From CAG-390 sp045644325 (GTDB taxonomy: Bacteria > Bacillota > Clostridia > Oscillospirales > CAG-272): a DNA stretch of 42,386 nucleotides. Location of the stretch: contig JAZRGT010000043.1 in the NCBI GenBank assembly GCA_045644325.1, positions 1 to 42,386 of the forward strand. The letters run 5' to 3'. A model generated the notes under the pieces. That model saw only the letters and a list, made by a program, of their open reading frames with translations, was not told the origin of the DNA and made no database searches. Positions 34,672 through 42,386 of the stretch are shown one piece after another (positions within the stretch are counted from its first letter, which is position 1; each line of letters opens with the position of its first letter). Made by a program: the position numbers and the translations under genes.

Positions 34672-37600
34672 TTAATTCGGAGGATAGATCTCGGTTGGAT
34701 AGAGATCCAAAGGTGAAAATTCTATTGCAGTTTTTGAAAAAAGTGCTTCGCGTGCTTTGTATTCCGCCTGTGTGACCTCGACGCCTTCAACGTAATACTT
34801 TTGCGTACCGCGGTCGTGGCGCAGGATCTCCACGCTTTTCGCGTCGGCACCGTCAAAGGTGATCTTCATCGTATACTTCATCATCCCCGCGGGTGCCATC
34901 TGCGTGTAGCTTCCGTCGCTGAAAAGCACGGGGATCGTGAGGTTCGGGTATTCGTAGCCGTAGACCTTACCGCCGAATTCGCGCAGGATGACGGTATCTC
35001 CGCCCTCCGAAAGAACGACCTCTTTCTTACCGTCCGAATCAAGATCGCATACCGAATAGGTAAAGGATTCACAGCCCGCGGTAAAATGCGAGCCCCAAAG
35101 GAAGATGTCCTTGAAAAATCCCTCGTTTGCGCCCTCGTGATTGACGAAAACGAGGACGGTCTTGTTTTTAATCACGTCTCCGATCGCCTCGGGAATATCG
35201 GGATAGGAATAATCGGGCTGGCTGATCGCGCCCGTTGCGCGTTCTATCAGTATCTCGGCTTCGATCGGGTATCTTCCCGAGCCGTCGTGGCGGGCAAGCA
35301 CGACCGAGAAGAAGGGGGATTCGGTCAGGGGATGGCGCTTTATCCGAACGTAACAGCCGTCGGAAATGATGTCCTTCCAGTATTCGCGCGCGATCAAGAC
35401 GGCTTCGTCCTCGTCGACCGCATCGGCGCGCACCGTGCCGTCCGAGCATCTGACAGTCGTGAACGCCGCGCCCTCCTTCCAATACTGCTTGTATATCGCG
35501 TTCCACTCGGCAACGGTTCCGCCGTAGGTGAAGTCGGTGAGAGATGTGCAACCCGAAAATTCACCGCCGTTTATCGTCTTGACAGACGCGGGAAGCGTGA
35601 TGCTTTGCAGAGAAGTGCAGTCTTGAAAGCTGCTGCCGAGCAGCTCGGTCAGCGTGTCGGGCAGGATAACGCTTTCAAGGGAAGAGCAGCCTAAGAAAGT
35701 ACCGCACAGCGACGTCTGCGCCGCGGGGAGCTTGACGGATTTAAGTGACGTGCAGTTGTAGAAAATTCTGTCGCCGAGCACTACCGTTTCGGGCAGAGAA
35801 ATGCTCTCAAGCCCCGTGCAGGTGCTGAACGCGTAGCGGTCGATCGTCCTGATCTTACTGCCGAAGGTGATGCTTCGGAGCGACGAGCAGTTATAAAATG
35901 CAAATTCGCCGACACTCACAAGGCTGTTGGGGAGCGTGATCGAGGAAAGTGCGGTGCAATCCGAAAAGGCGCGGGGTTCAATTACCTCGAGACCCTCGGG
36001 AAGAGTCAGAGACGTCAGCTCCGTGCAGGATGCAAACGCCGATTCGCCGATCGTCTTCACACCCTCGGGTATCACGCTTGCGTTACAACCGAAAAGAAGC
36101 TTGCCCGTCTTTTTTTCGATGATGCAGTTGCCCTCGCTCATATAGACGGCATTTTCGGGGTCGACCGTAAGTTTTACGACCTTATCGCACTTATAAAAGA
36201 GCTCGTCGGGCAGATCGGTAACCGTTTTTGAAATATAAATACTCGTCAGATTCGGCGCGTTGTTGATAACGCGGTAGGCGATCGAAGTCACGGGGAGTCC
36301 GTTGTACTCGGTCGCCACGACGATCTCGCTGCCCGTGAAAACGCCGATTCCTGCGAGGAAGGCGGTTTTTCCATCCTTTGCGATGCCGTAAGACAGACCG
36401 GGCGTGCCGTCAAAGGTGTCCCGCAGACGCGCATCGCCGTCCGAGCAGATCACTCGCTCGATCGAGGAGCCGCCCATCCAATCGGAATAAGTACCGATCT
36501 TTTCCCAATCGGCGATCTTTCCCGTGTATTTGATCTGCGTAAGCTTCGGACAATCCTTAAACACTCCGCCGCCAATCATATCGAGCCCCTTCTTCAAGGT
36601 CACGCTTTCAAGCGAGGAACAGCCGGCGAACGCGGCGTTACCGAAATAGATGACCTTTCCGGGGATCGTCACGGATTTGAGCGAGGTGCAGTTCATAAAG
36701 GCGTTTTCCTCAATGCTCTCAAGATCTTTGCCCAAAGTGAGCGAGGAAAGCTTGGTGCAATCGCTGAATGCGCGCTGTTCTATTATCATAATTCCGTCCG
36801 GTGTTGCGATTTTTTCAAGGCTCTCGCAGTTCGCAAACGCCCAAGAGCGGATTATATCAAGCGTGCTCGGGAGTGTGACCTTTTTGAGGTTTTTGCAGAG
36901 GTAGAACGCCTCATCTCCGATGATCGTCACGCCCTCGGGGATGACGACGGATTCGATAAAGTCGCAGTTATAAAACGCAAACGGCTCGATCATCGTGACA
37001 GGCACGCCGCCGAATGTGGGAGCGATCACGATGTTTTTATCGGTGCAGTTTCCGATACCGACCAAAACTGCGCTGTTACCCTCGATCTTGTATTCGAGAC
37101 CTGCGCTGCCGCTGTCCTCGGCGTCGGAGAAGAACTTTACGGTGCCGTCCGAGCATTTGACCGCGACAAACGCCGCTTTCTCGTTCCAATTTTCCTGCTT
37201 GTAAATTGCATTCCATTCAGAAACGGTACCGCCGAAACTGAGTTCTTTGAGCGCGGTGCAGTTGTAGAAAGTGTAAAAGCCAAGATAATTAACGCTTTCG
37301 GGAATATTTATGCTCTCAAGCGAGGTACAACCTGCGAAGGTGTGTCCCGAAAAACGCTCGAATCCCTCGGGCAGAGTGACGTTTTTGAGCTTTTCGCACT
37401 CGGCAAATGCCGTGCCGAGCTCACGGACACCCTCGGGGATTGCGATGCTCTCGATCGCGCAAGCCTTGAATGCTTCGCTGTCGATCATAGTAAGATTCTT
37501 TGAAAGAGTTACGTTTTTCAGATTCTTGCAATCCGAGAACGCTCCGTTGTATATCTCGGTGACCGAATCGGGGATAGCAACGGTGTTCAGAGCCGTGCAC

Positions 37601-38550
37601 CCCTTAAACGCCGATTGACGGATGGTTTTCAGAGTTTTCGGTAGGGTAACGCTCGCGAGGTTAGTGCAACCCTCGAATGCCGAGGTGTAAATATCTGTCA
37701 CTCCCTCGGGGATATTGACCGATTTAAGCAGAAGATTGCCCGCAAAAGCGTGCGCGCCGATGGATTTTACGCTTCCGTCGGCGGGAATTTCAGCCTTTCC
37801 GCCGCCGAGGACGAGCTTGCCGGTCTTCTTTTCGATCAGGCAGTTGCCCGAAACGAAATATTTCTCATTGCCTTCTGCAAGCTCGATGGTCCTGAGGGCG
37901 GGGCAGCCTATGAAGCCGAGGCTCAGACTTCCGCTGACATTTTCGAGTGACGCGGGGAGAAAAACCTCGCTCAGATAGGGGCAATTCAAGAACGCTTCGC
38001 TTTCGATATAGGTCACTCCCTCGGGAATTTTCACCGAGGTCATATGTTGAGCCTTATAAAAAGCTCTGTCCCAGATCTCTGTTACGGGCAAACCGTCAAC
38101 CGTTGCCGGAATCACGACGTTATTGTCCGTGCAAGTGCCGATACCGACAAGGACGGCATAGTTATCAAACTTGCGGAATTCGAGACCTTCCGAAGCCTCG
38201 GGTTCACCCGATATACCGCAAATAGTACAAGTATTATTGACAAATCTATGACCGTAAGGAGGAAGGGTTTCGTACCGAGTATATCCGCAAATGGAGCAAC
38301 ATGATTCCATCTTGTAATTTTCGGTACAGTTCGGCACGATTTCTCTCGTTATGTAGTTTGGATGTGTGCATTCGGTGGTTTCGGGTTCCGAAGTTGTTTC
38401 TTCGACAGTTGTTTCATCGGAATTCGTGTCCGTTGGGGATTCGGTGGTGGTCGGAGGCGACGTCGTGTCCTCCCCGACCTCGCCGCGACAGCCCACAAGT
38501 ACAAGGGCAAGCGCGAGCAGCAGGATAAAAGTTATATTGAATTTTTTCAT
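34672..38550 (-). CDS. BspA-type LRR lipoprotein, paralogue of the giant LRR receptor
   Basis: Surface lipoprotein of 1292 residues. The signal peptide ends LVGC with Cys21 lipidated. A Thr/Ser/Glu-rich stalk (about 27-60) leads to a Cys-rich segment (61-112) with a CxxCG/GH pattern typical of repeated zinc-ribbon-like surface modules in clostridia (ESCCSICGYTRYE, GHRFVNNTCTICG). Three large modules follow, opening with GLEFRKFDNYAVLVGIG, GLEYKIEGNSAVLVGIG and GLSYGIAKDGKTAFLAGIG, each containing LRR_5 repeats and closing with a YTG/FGG...EW...CSDG cap. The C-terminal domain has DLDSDGKKEV, matching that of the larger protein. It has its own promoter and AAGGAG before the ATG. Likely roles are adhesion or ligand binding. 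Confidence 0.9.
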   Translation of the reverse strand: MKKFNITFILLLALALVLVGCRGEVGEDTTSPPTTTESPTDTNSDETTVEETTSEPETTECTHPNYITREIVPNCTENYKMESCCSICGYTRYETLPPYGHRFVNNTCTICGISGEPEASEGLEFRKFDNYAVLVGIGTCTDNNVVIPATVDGLPVTEIWDRAFYKAQHMTSVKIPEGVTYIESEAFLNCPYLSEVFLPASLENVSGSLSLGFIGCPALRTIELAEGNEKYFVSGNCLIEKKTGKLVLGGGKAEIPADGSVKSIGAHAFAGNLLLKSVNIPEGVTDIYTSAFEGCTNLASVTLPKTLKTIRQSAFKGCTALNTVAIPDSVTEIYNGAFSDCKNLKNVTLSKNLTMIDSEAFKACAIESIAIPEGVRELGTAFAECEKLKNVTLPEGFERFSGHTFAGCTSLESINIPESVNYLGFYTFYNCTALKELSFGGTVSEWNAIYKQENWNEKAAFVAVKCSDGTVKFFSDAEDSGSAGLEYKIEGNSAVLVGIGNCTDKNIVIAPTFGGVPVTMIEPFAFYNCDFIESVVIPEGVTIIGDEAFYLCKNLKKVTLPSTLDIIRSWAFANCESLEKIATPDGIMIIEQRAFSDCTKLSSLTLGKDLESIEENAFMNCTSLKSVTIPGKVIYFGNAAFAGCSSLESVTLKKGLDMIGGGVFKDCPKLTQIKYTGKIADWEKIGTYSDWMGGSSIERVICSDGDARLRDTFDGTPGLSYGIAKDGKTAFLAGIGVFTGSEIVVATEYNGLPVTSIAYRVINNAPNLTSIYISKTVTDLPDELFYKCDKVVKLTVDPENAVYMSEGNCIIEKKTGKLLFGCNASVIPEGVKTIGESAFASCTELTSLTLPEGLEVIEPRAFSDCTALSSITLPNSLVSVGEFAFYNCSSLRSITFGSKIRTIDRYAFSTCTGLESISLPETVVLGDRIFYNCTSLKSVKLPAAQTSLCGTFLGCSSLESVILPDTLTELLGSSFQDCTSLQSITLPASVKTINGGEFSGCTSLTDFTYGGTVAEWNAIYKQYWKEGAAFTTVRCSDGTVRADAVDEDEAVLIAREYWKDIISDGCYVRIKRHPLTESPFFSVVLARHDGSGRYPIEAEILIERATGAISQPDYSYPDIPEAIGDVIKNKTVLVFVNHEGANEGFFKDIFLWGSHFTAGCESFTYSVCDLDSDGKKEVVLSEGGDTVILREFGGKVYGYEYPNLTIPVLFSDGSYTQMAPAGMMKYTMKITFDGADAKSVEILRHDRGTQKYYVEGVEVTQAEYKAREALFSKTAIEFSPLDLYPTEIYPPN

Positions 38551-38627
38551 TAAAAACTCCTTTTTGTGTTGCGTTGTGTGTGAATTATAAGGTCCTTCGG
38601 AGAATCATCAGCCTTCCCCTAACTACA

Positions 38628-38656
38628 ATTATATATTATTTTAATAGCTTTGTCAA
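38628..38656 (-). promoter_or_regulatory. Promoter of the LRR lipoprotein gene
   Basis: On the minus strand a perfect TTGACA (38651-38656) and a perfect TATAAT (38628-38633) are 17 bp apart. The leader is about 70 bases. Confidence 0.94.
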
Positions 38657-38701
38657 TATTTTTTTAGTTGAGGTGAAAGGGTATGATTTCCATTTATAAA
38701 G

Positions 38702-38730
38702 TTGACAAGGGCTGATTGTTGTGTTATAAT
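38702..38730 (+). promoter_or_regulatory. Promoter of the FAD oxidoreductase gene
   Basis: A perfect TTGACA (38702-38707) and a perfect TATAAT (38725-38730) are 17 bp apart. It is divergent from the LRR lipoprotein promoter, with about 45 bp between the -35 boxes. Confidence 0.95.
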
Positions 38731-38771
38731 TAATTAAATCTACGAAGACATCAAGGGAGATACATATTATA

Positions 38772-40628
38772 ATGAAGAGAATGGCTGAAAGATTTGCCGA
38801 AAAGTCATACGATTTCATCGTTGTCGGCGGCGGTATGTCTGGCGTTTGCGCGGCTATCGAAGCCGCACGCTCGGGCGCGAAGACCGCGCTCGTTCACGCT
38901 CGCCCTGTGCTCGGCGGCAATGCGTCGAGTGAGGTAAGAGTTCATATTTCGGGTGCCGATCACGGAATGGAGAAGCCCGATTATGCCGAAAGCGGTCTGC
39001 TTTACGAGCTTATGCTCGAAAATAAGGCGCGAAACGAGCATTTTTCGTATTCAATATGGGATATGATCCTCTTTGAGGCGGCGAAAAATACCGAAAACCT
39101 CACCGTTTACTATAATACCGTTCTCTACGATTGCGAGACCGAGGGCGACCGCATCACCGCCGCACTTTGCGTGCAGGAAACGACCGAAATGCGCTACCGC
39201 CTGACCGCTCCCCTCTTTGCCGACTGCACGGGCAACGGCACGCTCGGTTACTACGCGGGCGCGGAATACCGTCAGGGAAGTGAATCGAAGGCGGAAACGG
39301 GCGAGATCGACGCGCCCGAGGAGTGCAACAACGAGCGAATGGGCAATACCATCTATTTCCGCGCGCGGAATATGGGTCATCCCGTAAAATTCACGCCCCC
39401 CTCGTTTGCAAAGAAATACACAGAGCACGATCTTCGATTCCGTATGCATTGCGCAAACCACAAGGTCGATTATTCGGGATGTAAGGATCCCGAAAAGAAC
39501 GAGGCGTGCGGCGGCGTTTCCGCGCGCGGAGTCGATTACGGCTATTTCTGGATCGAGCTTATGGGCGACACCGACGATATAATCACCGATTACGAAAATA
39601 TCCGCGACGAGCTTGTGGCGTCGCTTTACGGCGTTTGGGATCACATAAAGAACGGCGGCGACCACGGCGCGGAGAATCACGAGCTTGAATGGGTCGGAAT
39701 GCTCCCCGGTACGCGCGAATCGCGCCGTCTGATGGGTGACTACGTGCTTGACGAAACCGATATCCTCGAAAACCGAATCTTCGACGATGCCGTGGCATAC
39801 GGCGGCTGGTGCGTTGACCTGCATTGTCCGCACGGTCTGCTCGACACCGACATCATGCCCTCGGGCGATTGCCGATTCTACGACGGCGTTTACACGATCC
39901 CCTACCGCTGTTACTACTCGAAAAATATCGAAAACCTCTTTATGGCGGGCAGAAATATATCCGCGACCAAGCTTGGAATGTGCTCGACGCGCATCATCGG
40001 CTGTTGCGCCGTTGGCGGACAGGCTGTCGGCGCGGCTGCGGCACTTTGCACGAAATACGGATGTTCCCCGCGCGGACTTGCTCCCCATATTTCCGAGCTC
40101 CAACAGCTCCTTCTGCGCCGCGACTGCTTCATTCCCGGATTCAAAAACGAGGATGAACTCGACCTCGCACGTTCCGCGTTTTTCACAGCGACATCATCGA
40201 AAGTCGACTGCGAGCCCGCAAAAGTTACCGACGGAATCGCGCGAAAACTCGGCGAGGATTTCCACGGCTGGGTCTCGGACGGTATCCGCGAGGGCGGGGA
40301 AGTGCTGACTATGAATTTCGGCGAAGCTAAAACACTCTCCGAGCTGTCGCTTACGTTCTATTCCGACTTTAATTACCCCATCCGCGTGACGATGGCGCCG
40401 AACCGTCAGGTACAACAGCGCAAGGGCGTGCCCGCAGAGCTTGTCAAGGACTATGATATCGTTTTCAAAAAGAACGGCGAGAGCGTCAAAACGATTGAGA
40501 TCAGGGATAATCATCAAAGACATAACGTGCATAAATTCGATAAGACCGAGTGCGACAGCGTCGATTTCCGCATCTATTCGACGAACGGAGCACAAGATGT
40601 TACGATATTTGAGGTACGTGCTTACTAA
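38772..40628 (+). CDS. FAD-dependent oxidoreductase with C-terminal galactose-binding-like domain
   Basis: Predicted cytoplasmic flavoenzyme of 618 residues in the FAD_oxidored family (PF12831 type). The dinucleotide motif VVGGGMSGVCAAIEAARSG begins at residue 17, followed by LGGNASSEVRVHISG, the family's second conserved block. NLFMAGRNISATKLGMCSTR then GCCAVGGQAVGAAAAL near 390-425 is the C-terminal FAD-contact region. Residues about 470-618 look like a beta-sandwich of the F5/8 or galactose-binding type, suggesting a glycan-related substrate. No signal peptide is seen. AAGGGAG lies 13 bases before the ATG. The substrate is unknown. The next gene downstream is the glycerol-1-phosphate dehydrogenase, 394 bp away. 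Confidence 0.85.
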   Translation: MKRMAERFAEKSYDFIVVGGGMSGVCAAIEAARSGAKTALVHARPVLGGNASSEVRVHISGADHGMEKPDYAESGLLYELMLENKARNEHFSYSIWDMILFEAAKNTENLTVYYNTVLYDCETEGDRITAALCVQETTEMRYRLTAPLFADCTGNGTLGYYAGAEYRQGSESKAETGEIDAPEECNNERMGNTIYFRARNMGHPVKFTPPSFAKKYTEHDLRFRMHCANHKVDYSGCKDPEKNEACGGVSARGVDYGYFWIELMGDTDDIITDYENIRDELVASLYGVWDHIKNGGDHGAENHELEWVGMLPGTRESRRLMGDYVLDETDILENRIFDDAVAYGGWCVDLHCPHGLLDTDIMPSGDCRFYDGVYTIPYRCYYSKNIENLFMAGRNISATKLGMCSTRIIGCCAVGGQAVGAAAALCTKYGCSPRGLAPHISELQQLLLRRDCFIPGFKNEDELDLARSAFFTATSSKVDCEPAKVTDGIARKLGEDFHGWVSDGIREGGEVLTMNFGEAKTLSELSLTFYSDFNYPIRVTMAPNRQVQQRKGVPAELVKDYDIVFKKNGESVKTIEIRDNHQRHNVHKFDKTECDSVDFRIYSTNGAQDVTIFEVRAY

Positions 40629-40638
40629 TAATAAAACA

Positions 40639-40990
40639 AAAGTTTTTGAAGATTCTAAAGAAACTTTTTTCAAAAAGTTTCTTTAGCAGAGCTCGAGACA
40701 GCGTCTCGATTCTAATGCGAAAGCTTCAGCTTTCGCCACCCCGCTTCAAAATGCCGAAGCTGCGCTTCGTCATTTTGGACAGAGTCAACACTTCCCGACT
40801 TTAGGGAAGTGTTGCGCTCTGTCACCCCTATAAATGGGTTTTATAATATAATTATTAGGGTGAAGGAGCGAAAACCTCCCGCGAGGGGAGGTTTTACTCC
40901 TTCCGAAATGTCGGCGGGGCGCCGCCATTTCGAAGCGCAAGGAGAGTTTCGCGCTCTGCGGAGCGCGCCTTAAGGATCTTCAAAAACTTT
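40639..40990. repeat. Mosaic palindromic repeat, copy 3
   Basis: Perfect 15 bp terminal inverted repeats AAAGTTTTTGAAGAT (40639-40653) and its complement (40976-40990) bound a 352 bp element. The left hairpin (40655-40686) is identical to copy 1. The interior has GAGACAGCGTCTC and GCGAAAGC/GCTTTCGC stems, a central nested stem (GACAGAG/CTCTGTC around AACACTTCCC/GGGAAGTGTT), AAAACCTCCC/GGGAGGTTTT and CGAAATG/CATTTCG. The right part matches copy 2 (GGCGGGGCGCCG, GAAGC-CAAGG). It fills the 394 bp gap; the ribosome site of the next gene lies just beyond. Confidence 0.88.
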
Positions 40991-41022
40991 CCGCTGATTT
41001 CTGTCGAAAGAAAGGATAAAAT

Positions 41023-42303
41023 ATGGACATTTCCGCAATCCTCAAGAACCTTGAAAACTGCCCGTGCGGCAGGGTACATACAGTAAACATCAAAGCCGTC
41101 GAGATCGGCGATGGGATGCTCGCGCGTACCGCCGCGATCCTTCGCGATGCCGATTTTCCGCGCAAAATTCTCGCCGTTGCCGACAGCAACACCCTCGCGG
41201 CGTCGGGAAATATCATCGAAATCCTCGAAAACGGCGGATTTTCGGTTAAACTCAAGCTTTACGACGACTTGCGCGACCCCACGGTCGAGCGCGTCGGTGA
41301 GATATGCGATCTTTGCGCCGACACGGAAGGCATTCTCTCGATCGGCACGGGAACGCTGAACGATATCTGCCGCCGTGCGGCTCTGCTCTCGGACCGCGAG
41401 TTTGCGATCTTCGCGACCGCGCCCTCGATGGACGGCTTTGCTTCGGGTACGGCGCCTATCATTGATAACGGCTTCAAATACACGATGCCCGCGCGTCAGC
41501 CGTCGGTCATCATTGCCGACACATCGATCCTCGCCGCCGCTCCCGCGCATCTGAAAGCCGCGGGATTTGGTGACATTATCGGAAAATTCATCGCCCTCGT
41601 CGATTGGCGCGTGGCGCACCTGACCGTTGGTGAATATTACTGCGAAAATATCGCAAACCTCGTCCGCGATGCACTCCGACGCATCTGTTCAATGGCGGAT
41701 CGCGTAACTGCCGAGGACGCCGAGACCGCGGGTGCGATCATGGAGGTTCTCGTTTTCACGGGACTTGCGATGAAGCTTGCCGAGGCATCCCGCCCCGCGT
41801 CGGGCGCGGAGCATATGATCTCGCACATGATCGGAATGCGCAAGCTCGCCGAGGGCGAGCACGCGGACTTCCACGGCAAAAAGGTCGGCGTTGCAACCGT
41901 GACACTTTGCGTTCTTTATCATAAGGTTGCCGATATGTCGCCCGCTTTCCACAGCGACACCCCCGACTGGGAGCGCGTTTTCGCGGCATTTGGCGAGAGC
42001 ATCAAGGAAAACATCATTCGCGAGAACTCCCCGCCCATCACCGACCGCCTCGACCCCGCCACCGTCGCATCGCAGTGGGGCGAGATCTGCAAGATCATCC
42101 GTGAAGAGCTTCCCGAGTACGAAAAGCTCCTCGAAATAATGAGATCCGCAGGCGCGGCAACGACCTATTCGGAGATCGACACCGACGATAGCCTCGCCCG
42201 CGACTGTATCACCTACCACCCCTATATGCGCGATAAGATCGTCCTCTCGCGTATTCTCCGTATGACGGATATTGATCCGACAAAACTCGTCAGCACCAAC
42301 TGA
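41023..42303 (+). CDS. sn-Glycerol-1-phosphate dehydrogenase (AraM/EgsA family)
   Basis: NAD(P)H-dependent enzyme reducing dihydroxyacetone phosphate to sn-glycerol 1-phosphate, the archaeal-type lipid backbone; bacterial AraM makes it for heptaprenylglyceryl phosphate. The 426-residue protein has the nucleotide loop GTGTLND at 108-114, the substrate block ATAPSMDGFAS at 131-141, and metal ligands Asp184 (GFGDIIGK), His264 (GAEHMISH) and His284 (FHGKKVGV). Length suits AraM (about 400). AAAGGA six bases before the ATG supports the start. No partner prenyltransferase (PcrB type) or arabinose gene is in the window, so its pathway role is open. Another iron-containing alcohol dehydrogenase activity is less likely given the conserved blocks. 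Confidence 0.9.
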   Translation: MDISAILKNLENCPCGRVHTVNIKAVEIGDGMLARTAAILRDADFPRKILAVADSNTLAASGNIIEILENGGFSVKLKLYDDLRDPTVERVGEICDLCADTEGILSIGTGTLNDICRRAALLSDREFAIFATAPSMDGFASGTAPIIDNGFKYTMPARQPSVIIADTSILAAAPAHLKAAGFGDIIGKFIALVDWRVAHLTVGEYYCENIANLVRDALRRICSMADRVTAEDAETAGAIMEVLVFTGLAMKLAEASRPASGAEHMISHMIGMRKLAEGEHADFHGKKVGVATVTLCVLYHKVADMSPAFHSDTPDWERVFAAFGESIKENIIRENSPPITDRLDPATVASQWGEICKIIREELPEYEKLLEIMRSAGAATTYSEIDTDDSLARDCITYHPYMRDKIVLSRILRMTDIDPTKLVSTN

Positions 42304-42386
42304 AAGCGGGAAAGTTTTCGTCCACCTTTTTCAAAAGGTGGCAGAGCTCGAGACAGCGTCTCGATTTAATGCGAGAGCTTCAGCTC
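42303..42386. repeat. Mosaic palindromic repeat, copy 4 (cut by window end)
   Basis: The first 40 bp (42303-42342, AAAGCGGGAAAG then the CCACCTTTT/AAAAGGTGG hairpin) is identical to the left end of copy 2 at 26826-26865. What follows (AGAGCTCGAGACAGCGTCTC, then GCTTCAGCT) matches the interior of copy 3. This copy is thus a hybrid of the two. Confidence 0.85.

Noticed and set aside
34801..35694. Plus-strand open frame within the LRR lipoprotein gene
   Set aside because: No ribosome site or domain; it lies opposite the conserved C-terminal part of a real gene.

Overview
The window looks like chromosome of an uncultured anaerobic Gram-positive Clostridia-type bacterium, probably a gut member of the Oscillospirales or a related order. 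This is inferred from three things: Firmicutes gene order (yybS-gdpP-rplI-dnaB; rimP-nusA-ylxR-ylxQ-infB), abundant BspA-type leucine-rich-repeat surface proteins, and strong TTGACA / 17 bp / TATAAT promoters. No rRNA, tRNA, CRISPR array, transposase or phage gene was recognised.

Layout. (1) 293-10450, minus strand: a housekeeping run transcribed from about 10490 leftward, yybS-like DUF2232, gdpP, rplI, dnaB, tilS, an unexpected SGNH hydrolase, hpt, ftsH. It ends in a strong terminator followed by an array of short hairpins. (2) 10725-15993, plus strand: the translation/transcription-factor operon. It starts with an unrecognised Lys/Pro-rich small protein overlapping rimP, then nusA, ylxR (rnpM), ylxQ and infB, and stops at a terminator right after infB. 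(3) 16115-17520: a repeat-rich gap around one Xre-type regulator, with a mosaic repeat and a 331 bp fold-back element. (4) 17523-21231: a siroheme/Fe-S reductase-like protein, and divergently a three-gene iron/corrinoid-type ABC importer, driven by two promoters whose -10 boxes nearly touch. (5) 21232-25461: an accessory block with an ECF sigma factor, a pseudopilin and a zinc-finger anti-sigma factor in one operon, then a lipoprotein built of three copies of an unnamed domain. (6) 25490-28594: argG and argH behind ARG-box-like sites, split by a copy of the mosaic repeat. (7) 28786-38550, minus strand: an ECF sigma factor translationally coupled to a 1627-residue membrane-anchored LRR protein, and a related 1292-residue LRR lipoprotein under its own promoter. 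(8) 38772-42303, plus strand: an FAD-dependent oxidoreductase with a probable carbohydrate-binding tail, and an sn-glycerol-1-phosphate dehydrogenase, again separated by the mosaic repeat.

The most notable points are two sigma-factor/surface-protein units. One pairs sigma, pseudopilin and anti-sigma. The other pairs sigma with an RsgI-like LRR receptor, next to an LRR lipoprotein paralogue. The intergenic DNA is also notable: at least four families of palindromic repeat, including a roughly 350 bp modular element in four copies that appears to have exchanged internal blocks while keeping its stems paired.
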